Shown: positions 1 through 5,132 of the stretch, piece after piece
Layout: each line of letters starts with the position of its first letter
Position numbering within the stretch: the first letter of the stretch is position 1
Source: Lachnospiraceae bacterium
Lineage (GTDB): Bacteria > Bacillota > Clostridia > Lachnospirales > Lachnospiraceae
Assembly: GCA_003488965.1 (NCBI GenBank)
Contig: DNJW01000303.1
Coordinates: 5,573-10,704, forward strand
Reading direction: 5' to 3'
DNA: 5,132 bases
Notes under the pieces: generated by a model
Seen by the model: the letters and a program-made list of their open reading frames with translations, nothing else
Told to the model about the DNA's origin: nothing
The model's database searches: none
Translations under genes and position numbers: made by a program

Positions 1-42
1 GTATCATATATAGGAATGAACTAAATGTGAATAACCTTAAAT

Positions 43-47
43 GGAGG
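43..47 (+). promoter_or_regulatory. Ribosome binding site of the Asp23-family gene
   Basis: GGAGG lies seven bases before the ATG at 55, a near-ideal Shine-Dalgarno sequence and spacing. An in-frame TGA at 28-30 blocks any upstream extension, and no other start codon in this frame lies between that stop and 55, so the site fixes the start. The rest of bases 1-54 is AT-rich leader. The last codons of an upstream gene could end at the TAA at 22-24, but too little is visible to name one. Confidence 0.85.
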
Positions 48-54
48 AAAGCAA

Positions 55-441
55 ATGGAAAAGGAATTGGATAGAAGCACATATGTGTTAGAACAGGATA
101 AAAATACCGGGACTGTTAAAATTGCGGATGATGTAGTGGCTATGATTGCCGGTATTGCGGCTACGGAAGTTGGCGGTGTGGCCGCTATGGCTGGAAATAT
201 AACCCATGAGTTTATGAGCAAAGTAGGCGTAAAAAGCCTGAAAAAGGGCGTAAAGGTTGATGTGATAGGGAAAACGGTCAGGATAGATCTGGCACTGATT
301 ATGGAGTACGGTTATAATATTCCTGTTACCGGCCAGAAGGTCCAGGAGAAGGTAAAGAGTGCAATTGAAAACATGACAGGGCTTGAAGTATCGGATGTAA
401 ATATCCGTATTGCCGGCGTGAATATGCAAAAGGATAGATAG
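55..441 (+). CDS. Asp23/Gls24 family envelope stress response protein (YqhY-like)
   Basis: This is a 128-residue protein of the Asp23/Gls24 (DUF322) family, close to the roughly 135 residues of B. subtilis YqhY. The family pattern is visible throughout: a VKIADDVV start (about residues 21-28), the TEVGGVAAM segment (37-45), a central beta region around GVKVDVIGKTVRIDLAL, and a C-terminal helix and strand with IPVTGQKVQEKVKSAIENM followed by GLEVSDVNIRIAGV. There is no signal peptide or membrane segment, so it is probably cytoplasmic or membrane-associated through partners. Family members are linked to envelope stress, and YqhY in Bacillus to control of acetyl-CoA carboxylase, but no biochemical activity is established. 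It sits 13 bases before nusB, as yqhY does in Bacillus. The family call is firm; the function is not. Confidence 0.93.
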   Translation: MEKELDRSTYVLEQDKNTGTVKIADDVVAMIAGIAATEVGGVAAMAGNITHEFMSKVGVKSLKKGVKVDVIGKTVRIDLALIMEYGYNIPVTGQKVQEKVKSAIENMTGLEVSDVNIRIAGVNMQKDR

Positions 442-448
442 GAAAAGG
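441..448 (+). promoter_or_regulatory. Ribosome binding site of nusB
   Basis: The purine run GGAAAAGG begins on the last base of the upstream stop codon and ends six bases before the nusB ATG at 455. It supports that start and suggests that ribosomes finishing the upstream gene can reload on nusB. Confidence 0.6.
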
Positions 449-454
449 CATACC

Positions 455-853
455 ATGGGAAGAAGAGAGCTAAGGGAACAGATTTTTAAGTTGCTTTTCC
501 GCATAGAGTTTAATGATAAAGAAGATATGCCGGAGCAGGAAGAACTGTTTTTTCAGGAAGAAGAAAACACGGCAACTGAAAAAGAGGAACAATATATCAC
601 TGCTAAGTATGAAGAAATTGCTTCTAAACTGGATATCATTGACGACATGATAAATAAAGCGGCCAAAGGATGGGATACTACCCGTATGGGCAAAGTGGAT
701 TTAACTCTTATCCGCCTTGCTGTTTATGAAATCCAATATGATGATGAGATACCTACCGGGGTGGCAATTAATGAGGCGGTAGAACTGGCAAAGAAGTTTG
801 GCCAGGAGAATTCCCCGGCTTTTGTAAACGGTATTCTAGCGAAATTTGCGTAG
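455..853 (+). CDS. nusB: Transcription antitermination factor NusB
   Basis: NusB, with NusE (ribosomal protein S10), binds boxA RNA and helps RNA polymerase read through rRNA operons; it acts in the cytoplasm on nascent transcripts. The 132-residue protein is close to the usual 130-145. It begins with the arginine-bearing helix typical of the RNA-binding face (R3, R4, R7, ending in LLFRIEF). It has GWDTTRMGKVDLTLIRLAVYE at 72-92 and the signature helices VAINEAVELAKKFG (103-116) and FVNGIL (123-128) near the C-terminus. The loop at about residues 21-45 is strikingly acidic (many E and D), a region that varies in the family. The start at 455 has a ribosome binding site six bases upstream. It lies 13 bases after the Asp23-family gene and 7 before xseA. 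In B. subtilis folD would follow; here xseA follows directly. Confidence 0.97.
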   Translation: MGRRELREQIFKLLFRIEFNDKEDMPEQEELFFQEEENTATEKEEQYITAKYEEIASKLDIIDDMINKAAKGWDTTRMGKVDLTLIRLAVYEIQYDDEIPTGVAINEAVELAKKFGQENSPAFVNGILAKFA

Positions 854-860
854 GCAGAAG
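852..860 (+). promoter_or_regulatory. Weak ribosome binding site of xseA overlapping the nusB stop
   Basis: AGGCAGAAG overlaps the nusB stop codon (851-853) and touches the first of three consecutive in-frame ATGs (861, 864, 867). It is a poor match to AGGAGG, so xseA probably depends partly on ribosomes arriving from nusB. It still favours the ATG cluster over the in-frame TTG at 846, which has no purine-rich site in front of it. Confidence 0.45.
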
Positions 861-2090
861 ATGATGATGCAAAATGTATACACTGTAGCACAAGTGAATT
901 CTTATATAAAAAATATGTTTACGCAGGATTTTATGCTGCAGTCGCTTTTTGTAAAAGGAGAAGTAAGCAACTGCAAATACCATTCTTCGGGACATATTTA
1001 TTTTACGTTAAAAGATGAGAAAGGAACGATTTCCTGTGTTATGTTTGCAGGAAACCGTTCCGGTCTTGCTTTTCGGATGCAGGAGGGACAACGGATAGTT
1101 GTCGGCGGAACCATTGATGTCTATGAGAGAGACGGGAAATATCAGCTATATGCAAGACAGATTGTGCTGGATGGTGCCGGGCTGTTATATGAAAAATATG
1201 AACGGCTTAAGAAGGAACTGGAAGAAAGAGGGATGTTTGACAACGGCTATAAACAGCCGATTCCCAAATTCATCAGAACGCTTGGAGTAGTGACGGCCGC
1301 TACGGGGGCGGCAGTAAGGGATATTATAAATATAGCCTCCAGAAGAAATCCGTATGTGCAGATTGTGCTGTATCCGGCTATTGTACAAGGCGGCCAGGCG
1401 GCTGCTTCTGTTGCCAAGGGTATACGGGTGCTGGAGCGTTTTGGGACGGACGTGATTATCGTTGGAAGAGGCGGTGGTTCTATTGAGGATTTATGGGCAT
1501 TTAATGAAGAGGAAGTTGCCCAGGCAATTTTTGACTGTTCTATTCCCATTATATCTGCCGTAGGCCATGAGACGGATACTACGATAGCCGATTATGTGGC
1601 GGATCTTAGGGCACCGACGCCGTCGGCGGCAGCGGAGCTGGCAGTATATGATTACAGACAGTATGAAAAGGAACTGCAGGAGTATGGCTATACTTTTGAC
1701 AGGCTCTTGCGGAATAAATTGAATTTGTACCGTGGATGTCTGGAAAACTTGGGAATAAAATTAAAGTACTTAAGCCCTGAAAACCAGATACGGGAGAAAA
1801 GGACATATACATTAAAGCTGGAAGAACGGATGGAAAATGCAATGGAGTCAGTTCTGGTAAAAAAGAGACATTTGCTGGAGGTTTATGTTGAAAGGCTGAA
1901 AGGATTGTCACCGTTGGATAAGCTGAATCAGGGATTTTCCTATGTTTCGGATGAGAATGGGAAGACAGTTTCCAATATAGAGGCGGCCAAAATCGGGGCT
2001 GTGCTTAAAATATATGTGAAAAACGGAATGATTACTGCAAAGACTTTGGATAAGGAGAAGGTGGAATGGGAACGAAAAAGAAAGAACTGA
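861..2090 (+). CDS. xseA: Exonuclease VII large subunit
   Basis: This is the catalytic subunit of exonuclease VII, which degrades single-stranded DNA from both ends to short oligonucleotides and takes part in repair. From the ATG at 861 it is 409 residues. An N-terminal OB-fold comes first (about 5-100, with VKGEVSN at 31-37 and HIYFTLKD), then the Exonuc_VII_L catalytic core: GVVTAATGAAVRDI ending near D154, GRGGGSIEDLW with R203, and VGHETD with H236 and D239. These align with E. coli D155, R205, H238 and D241, reported as functionally important, so the enzyme looks active. A helical, probably coiled-coil part follows, then a small C-terminal domain around LNQGFSYVSDENG. The part after APTPSAAAE is about 150 residues, some 40 shorter than in E. 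coli or B. subtilis. Starts at 864 and 867 are equally possible. Its last 25 bases overlap xseB. Confidence 0.97.
   Translation: MMMQNVYTVAQVNSYIKNMFTQDFMLQSLFVKGEVSNCKYHSSGHIYFTLKDEKGTISCVMFAGNRSGLAFRMQEGQRIVVGGTIDVYERDGKYQLYARQIVLDGAGLLYEKYERLKKELEERGMFDNGYKQPIPKFIRTLGVVTAATGAAVRDIINIASRRNPYVQIVLYPAIVQGGQAAASVAKGIRVLERFGTDVIIVGRGGGSIEDLWAFNEEEVAQAIFDCSIPIISAVGHETDTTIADYVADLRAPTPSAAAELAVYDYRQYEKELQEYGYTFDRLLRNKLNLYRGCLENLGIKLKYLSPENQIREKRTYTLKLEERMENAMESVLVKKRHLLEVYVERLKGLSPLDKLNQGFSYVSDENGKTVSNIEAAKIGAVLKIYVKNGMITAKTLDKEKVEWERKRKN
2052..2057 (+). promoter_or_regulatory. Ribosome binding site of xseB inside xseA
   Basis: AAGGAG lies eight bases before the xseB ATG at 2066, within the last codons of xseA. 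A strong site here means xseB can be loaded directly as well as by ribosomes terminating at 2090, and it supports the choice of start. Confidence 0.8.
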
Positions 2091-2281
2091 CATTGGAAGA
2101 AGCCTTTGAAGTATTGGAGAAAACAATTGCCAAGCTGGAAGATGAGGATATTACGCTGGAGGATTCATTTAAAGAATATCAGCAGGGAATGGAGATTCTG
2201 AAATACTGCAGCGATAAAATAGATAAGGTAGAAAAGAAAGTGTGGAAAATTAACGAAAATGGAGAAACAGATGAATTTTAA
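2066..2281 (+). CDS. xseB: Exonuclease VII small subunit
   Basis: XseB is the small, all-helical accessory subunit that binds the coiled-coil part of XseA in several copies to form active exonuclease VII. At 71 residues it has the family's normal size. The sequence has the expected two-helix pattern: LTLEEAFEVLEKTIAKLED in the first helix, the conserved turn DITLEDSFKEYQQG, and a second helix with MEILKYCSDKIDKVEKKV. It carries no catalytic residues, as expected. Its start lies 25 bases inside xseA in another frame and its end lies 11 bases inside ispA. This arrangement favours coupled production of the two subunits, which matters because surplus XseA is known to be harmful in E. coli. The identification rests on the motifs plus the adjacent partner gene. 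Confidence 0.96.
   Translation: MGTKKKELTLEEAFEVLEKTIAKLEDEDITLEDSFKEYQQGMEILKYCSDKIDKVEKKVWKINENGETDEF
2261..2264 (+). promoter_or_regulatory. Ribosome binding site deciding the ispA start
   Basis: GGAG inside the xseB 3' end lies six bases before the ATG at 2271. An in-frame ATG at 2259 would add four residues (MEKQ), but it has only the distant, weak GGAAAA at 2244-2249 in front of it. The resulting N-terminus MNFNEEL also resembles what I recall for related IspA proteins. This favours 2271, with moderate certainty. Confidence 0.6.
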
Positions 2282-3173
2282 TGAGGAACTGGCGGCCCGG
2301 ACAGAGGGAATAGAAAAGATAATCCGAAAGTATCTTCCAAAAGAAGAAGGCTACCAAAAAACAGTTATGGAGGCTATGAATTACAGCATTTTAACCGGAG
2401 GAAAACGGTTAAGGCCAATGCTTATGCAAGAAACATACCGTATGTTCGGAGGGGCGGGACAAGCAATAGAGCCTTTTATGGCAGCAATTGAAATGATTCA
2501 TACCTACTCTTTGGTCCATGACGATTTGCCGTGCATGGATGATGACGAATACCGCAGAGGGAGAAAGACAACCCATGTGGTTTATGGGGAGGGAATGGCA
2601 GTTTTGGCAGGAGACGGACTGCTGAATTATGCATTTGAAACCGCAGTCAAGGCATTTGAAATGACGGAGACGGACGGGGAAAGAGAGCGAATTGCCAAAG
2701 CCCTTGCCGTATTTGCCCGTAAGTCAGGTGTATATGGAATGATTGGAGGGCAGACGGCAGATATTGAGGCGGAAAATATGGAGGGACGGGTAACAGGTGA
2801 GCATCTGTTGTTTATTCATGAGCATAAAACCGCAGCATTGATTCAGAGCGCAATGATGACCGGAGCCATATTGGCAGGGGCCGGTGAAGCGGAAGTCGGA
2901 AAAATTGAAACATGTGCTCATCATATCGGTATTGCATTTCAGATTCAAGACGATGTTCTGGATGTGACCAGCAGCCTGGAGGTGCTGGGAAAACAGACAG
3001 GAAGCGATGAAAAAAATAAAAAGACTACCTATGTGACCTTAAAAGGACTGGAGCAGGCGAAAAAGGATGTGGAAAAACTTTCGCAGCAGGCCGTTGCCGC
3101 CATATCTTCTTTCGGGAAAAGAAACGAATTTCTGGAGGAATTAATAAAACAGCTGATTACCAGAGAAAAATAG
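2271..3173 (+). CDS. ispA: Polyprenyl synthetase, farnesyl diphosphate synthase type
   Basis: This cytoplasmic enzyme condenses isopentenyl diphosphate with dimethylallyl and then geranyl diphosphate to make farnesyl diphosphate, the precursor of undecaprenyl and quinone side chains. From 2271 it has 300 residues, matching E. coli IspA (299). Visible motifs are GGKRLRP (43-49), the first aspartate-rich motif DDLPCMD (84-90, the DDxxxxD spacing of bacterial FPP synthases), RRGRKTTH just after it, GGQTADI in the middle, and the second motif FQIQDDVLD with D227, D228 and D231. Y79, five residues before the first motif, corresponds to the tyrosine that limits product length in the Geobacillus enzyme, so a C15 product is likely. 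A C20 product cannot be excluded from sequence alone. It overlaps xseB by 11 bases and is followed 11 bases later by dxs, which feeds the same pathway. Confidence 0.95.
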   Translation: MNFNEELAARTEGIEKIIRKYLPKEEGYQKTVMEAMNYSILTGGKRLRPMLMQETYRMFGGAGQAIEPFMAAIEMIHTYSLVHDDLPCMDDDEYRRGRKTTHVVYGEGMAVLAGDGLLNYAFETAVKAFEMTETDGERERIAKALAVFARKSGVYGMIGGQTADIEAENMEGRVTGEHLLFIHEHKTAALIQSAMMTGAILAGAGEAEVGKIETCAHHIGIAFQIQDDVLDVTSSLEVLGKQTGSDEKNKKTTYVTLKGLEQAKKDVEKLSQQAVAAISSFGKRNEFLEELIKQLITREK

Positions 3174-3183
3174 AGGAAGAAGG
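3173..3183 (+). promoter_or_regulatory. Ribosome binding region of dxs
   Basis: GAGGAAGAAGG starts on the last base of the ispA stop. It contains two purine cores: AGGA, seven bases before the ATG at 3185, and AAGG, seven bases before the second in-frame ATG at 3191. The true start of dxs is therefore uncertain by two codons. Confidence 0.65.
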
Positions 3184-3184
3184 T

Positions 3185-5059
3185 ATGGACATGCTATTAG
3201 ATAATATTCGTCAGGTGAATGATATTAAAAATATCAGGGAAGAAGACTTAGCCCCGCTTGCGGAAGAAATCAGGCAATTCTTAATCGAAAAAATCAGTGT
3301 GACGGGCGGACATCTCGGCTCCAATCTGGGAGCAGTAGAATTAACAATGGCGCTGCATCTGGCGCTGGAGCTTCCGGAGGATAAAATTATATGGGATGTG
3401 GGTCATCAATCCTATACCCATAAGCTGCTTACAGGAAGAAGAAGCGGATTTGAAAGCCTGCGTAAGTACGGGGGAATGAGCGGTTTCCCCAAACGGAAGG
3501 AAAGTAATTGCGATGCTTTTGATACAGGACATAGTTCCACTTCTATTTCTGCGGGGCTGGGACTGGTAAAGGCAAGAGATTTGAATGGGGAAAAGCATAC
3601 GGTGGTAGCAGTAATAGGGGACGGTTCCCTGACCGGCGGAATGGCATACGAAGCCTTAAATAATGCGGCAAGGCTGGATACAAATTATATTATTGTACTG
3701 AATGATAATAATATGTCCATTTCTGAAAATGTAGGCGGTGTATCGAAATACCTGAATAATGTCCGTACAGCGGACGGATATCTGGATTTGAGAGACGGCG
3801 TGTACAATACCTTAAAGGATATGCCCAGATATGGCAATCAGATGGTAAAGTTTATCCGCCGCGCGAAAAACAGCTTTAAGCAGCTTGTAATTCCGGGAAT
3901 GATGTTTGAAGATATGGGTATTACCTATTTGGGACCGGTGGACGGCCATAATATAGGACAGATGGTCCGGGTATTTAATGAGGCGAAAAGAGTAAAAAAG
4001 GCAGTGCTGATTCACGTTCTGACCCAGAAAGGAAAAGGCTATCTGCCGGCAGAAAGGCATCCGGCAAGATTTCATGGGGCGGAACCTTTTGAGGTGGAGA
4101 CAGGGCTTCCCGTCAATCCCAGAACGAAAGCAAATTATACGGACATCTTTTCGACTGTTATGACAAAGCTGGGACAGCGAGACGAAAAGGTGGTGGCAAT
4201 TACGGCGGCGATGCCGGATGGCACCGGCTTAAAGCGTTTCCGCAATATGTATCCGGAACGGTTTTTTGATGTAGGGATTGCGGAAGAGCATGCCGTTACA
4301 TTTGCTGCCGGATTGGCGGCGGGAGGAATGAAACCGATTGTGGCAATCTATTCTTCTTTTCTGCAGAGGGCTTATGACCAGATACTGCATGACGTATGCA
4401 TTCAGAATCTGCCGGTGGTGTTTGCAATTGACAGAGCCGGACTGGTAGGAAGCGACGGAGAGACCCATCAGGGAATTTTTGACTTATCCTATCTTTCGTC
4501 TATTCCCAATATGCATATTATGGCACCGAAAAATAAGTGGGAACTTTCCGATATGATGAAATTTGCCCTGGGTTTCGGTTCGCCGATTGCAGTCCGCTAT
4601 CCGCGGGGAGAGGCCTATGACGGGTTGAAAGACTACAGAATGCCGATTGTATACGGAAAAAGCGAATTTATTTATAAAGAGAAGGATATTTGCCTTCTGG
4701 CAGTAGGCAGTATGGTAAAGACAGCATGTCAGGTGTATGGGCAGTTAAAGGAAAAGGGTTATTCTTGTTCGCTGATAAATGCCCGGTTTGTAAAACCTAT
4801 TGATGAAGAAGCAATTGAGGCGGCTTTGGAGGATCATAAGCTTTTTGTTACAATGGAAGAAAATGTGGCGAGCGGAGGATACGGGGAAAAAGTAAGAGAG
4901 TTTCTGGACAGAAAAGAATCTGGAAAGGCATTGGTTACCGTTGCGATACCTGATGAATATGTGGAACACGGAAATGTGGAAATTTTAAGAAAAGAAATCG
5001 GTATGGACGCGGACTCTGTTACAGAGCGTATTATTGCGGAATATGGAAGGATCAAGTAA
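3185..5059 (+). CDS. dxs: 1-deoxy-D-xylulose-5-phosphate synthase
   Basis: Dxs is the thiamine-diphosphate enzyme that joins pyruvate and glyceraldehyde 3-phosphate to 1-deoxyxylulose 5-phosphate, the entry step of the MEP isoprenoid pathway and a branch to thiamine and pyridoxal. The 624 residues match E. coli (620). Domain I (about 1-310) has TGGHLGSNLG with H43, WDVGHQ, and the cofactor motif GDGSLTGGMAYEALNN (145-160) with D146 and N175 at the same spacing as E. coli D152 and N181. Domain II (about 317-480) has the catalytic glutamate E367 in GIAEEHAVTFAAG, R395 in LQRAYDQ and H428 in GETHQG. Domain III (about 490-624) carries the transketolase C-terminal fold with NARFVKPIDEE. All expected active-site residues are present, with no frameshift. 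It follows ispA by 11 bases. An alternative start at 3191 gives 622 residues. Confidence 0.98.
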   Translation: MDMLLDNIRQVNDIKNIREEDLAPLAEEIRQFLIEKISVTGGHLGSNLGAVELTMALHLALELPEDKIIWDVGHQSYTHKLLTGRRSGFESLRKYGGMSGFPKRKESNCDAFDTGHSSTSISAGLGLVKARDLNGEKHTVVAVIGDGSLTGGMAYEALNNAARLDTNYIIVLNDNNMSISENVGGVSKYLNNVRTADGYLDLRDGVYNTLKDMPRYGNQMVKFIRRAKNSFKQLVIPGMMFEDMGITYLGPVDGHNIGQMVRVFNEAKRVKKAVLIHVLTQKGKGYLPAERHPARFHGAEPFEVETGLPVNPRTKANYTDIFSTVMTKLGQRDEKVVAITAAMPDGTGLKRFRNMYPERFFDVGIAEEHAVTFAAGLAAGGMKPIVAIYSSFLQRAYDQILHDVCIQNLPVVFAIDRAGLVGSDGETHQGIFDLSYLSSIPNMHIMAPKNKWELSDMMKFALGFGSPIAVRYPRGEAYDGLKDYRMPIVYGKSEFIYKEKDICLLAVGSMVKTACQVYGQLKEKGYSCSLINARFVKPIDEEAIEAALEDHKLFVTMEENVASGGYGEKVREFLDRKESGKALVTVAIPDEYVEHGNVEILRKEIGMDADSVTERIIAEYGRIK

Positions 5060-5096
5060 GGATACGGCAGAAAATACATAGAAAGCGGCAGCCGGG

Positions 5097-5101
5097 AAGG
5101 A
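5097..5101 (+). promoter_or_regulatory. Ribosome binding site before the TTG-started gene at the right edge
   Basis: AAGGA, within the longer purine run GGGAAGGAAAA, lies seven bases before the TTG at 5109. It is the main support for translation starting there. Confidence 0.55.
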
Positions 5102-5108
5102 AAATAGA

Positions 5109-5132
5109 TTGAAAAATAAGCTCGATAGCTTA
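5109..5132 (+). CDS. tlyA: Start of a partial gene, probably TlyA-type rRNA methyltransferase
   Basis: Only eight codons are inside the window, beginning with TTG and reading MKNKLDSL; the gene continues past the right edge. In this frame a TAG at 5079-5081 lies upstream and no ATG or GTG occurs between it and 5109, so TTG is the only start available here. The Shine-Dalgarno sequence is well placed. The short peptide resembles the usual TlyA/YqxC beginning (MK-x-(K/R)-LD-x-L, the start of an S4-like RNA-binding domain), and tlyA directly follows dxs in B. subtilis and many Clostridia. TlyA proteins are 2'-O-methyltransferases acting on ribosomal RNA, formerly called hemolysins. The name rests mainly on gene order; the sequence alone is far too short to prove it. 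Confidence 0.5.

Noticed and set aside
1..20. Possible promoter -10 element (TATATA-like bases in an AT-rich leader)
   Set aside because: No -35 region can be inspected because the window starts here, and AT-rich hexamers occur by chance. The upstream gene may be co-transcribed.
846..860. TTG at 846 as the xseA start
   Set aside because: It has no purine-rich site upstream, adds MRRQK not expected in the family, and lies inside nusB, while ATGs follow at 861-869.
768..995. Open frame on the minus strand across the nusB/xseA junction
   Set aside because: It lies antisense to two well-supported genes, has no recognisable family features, and reads as a shadow frame.
1099..1290. 63-codon plus-strand open frame within xseA in another frame
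   Set aside because: It has no family resemblance and is wholly contained in a strongly conserved gene.
1247..1549. 100-codon minus-strand open frame inside xseA
   Set aside because: It is entirely antisense to the conserved catalytic core of XseA; the low-complexity composition is what a reversed coding frame gives.
5043..5081. 12-codon mini-ORF (ATG at 5043) overlapping the dxs end
   Set aside because: There is no ribosome binding site of note, the peptide is not recognisable, and such short frames are expected by chance. An attenuator-type leader peptide is unsupported, as there is no codon run or terminator hairpin.
5060..5108. Transcription terminator after dxs
   Set aside because: The only hairpin-like bases (CGGCAGCCG) have a one-base loop and are followed by a purine run, not a T-tract.
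1..5132. Mobile elements, CRISPR arrays, tRNA or rRNA genes, riboswitches, or a novel system
   Set aside because: There are no direct repeats with spacers, terminal inverted repeats, transposase motifs or RNA signatures. Essentially every base is accounted for by conserved housekeeping genes, with no noncoding stretch over 54 bases.

Overview
The window looks like a core-chromosome operon from a Bacillota member of class Clostridia, most likely Lachnospiraceae or a near relative. The evidence is purine-rich coding strands with strong AGGAGG-like ribosome binding sites, moderate GC by eye, the gene order itself, and the sequence style of the XseA, IspA and Dxs N-termini. The family-level placement is recognition from memory, not a search result.

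All genes read left to right on the + strand and are packed tightly. Bases 1-54 are a short leader. Then come an Asp23/Gls24-family gene (yqhY-like, 55-441), nusB (455-853), xseA (about 861-2090), xseB (2066-2281), ispA (about 2271-3173) and dxs (3185-5059). After a 49-base gap, the first eight codons of what is probably tlyA start at a TTG (5109) and run off the window end. Junctions are 13-base gap, 7-base gap, 25-base overlap, 11-base overlap, 11-base gap and 49-base gap. No terminator or internal promoter is evident, so the genes are probably one transcription unit with translational coupling at the overlaps.

Functionally the cluster mixes three jobs. NusB acts in rRNA antitermination. 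XseA and XseB are the two subunits of exonuclease VII. Dxs (the first step of the MEP pathway) and IspA (farnesyl diphosphate synthase) supply isoprenoid precursors for quinones and undecaprenyl carriers. The Asp23-family protein has an uncertain role. The arrangement matches the well-known Firmicutes block yqhY-nusB-(folD)-xseA-xseB-ispA-dxs-tlyA seen in Bacillus subtilis, but folD is absent between nusB and xseA.

All checked catalytic motifs are intact, and I found no frameshifts, mobile elements, CRISPR arrays, RNA genes or foreign-looking segments. I did not find an undescribed system. The points worth a second look are modest: a shortened C-terminal part of XseA, coupled starts, start-codon ambiguities and the TTG start at the right edge.
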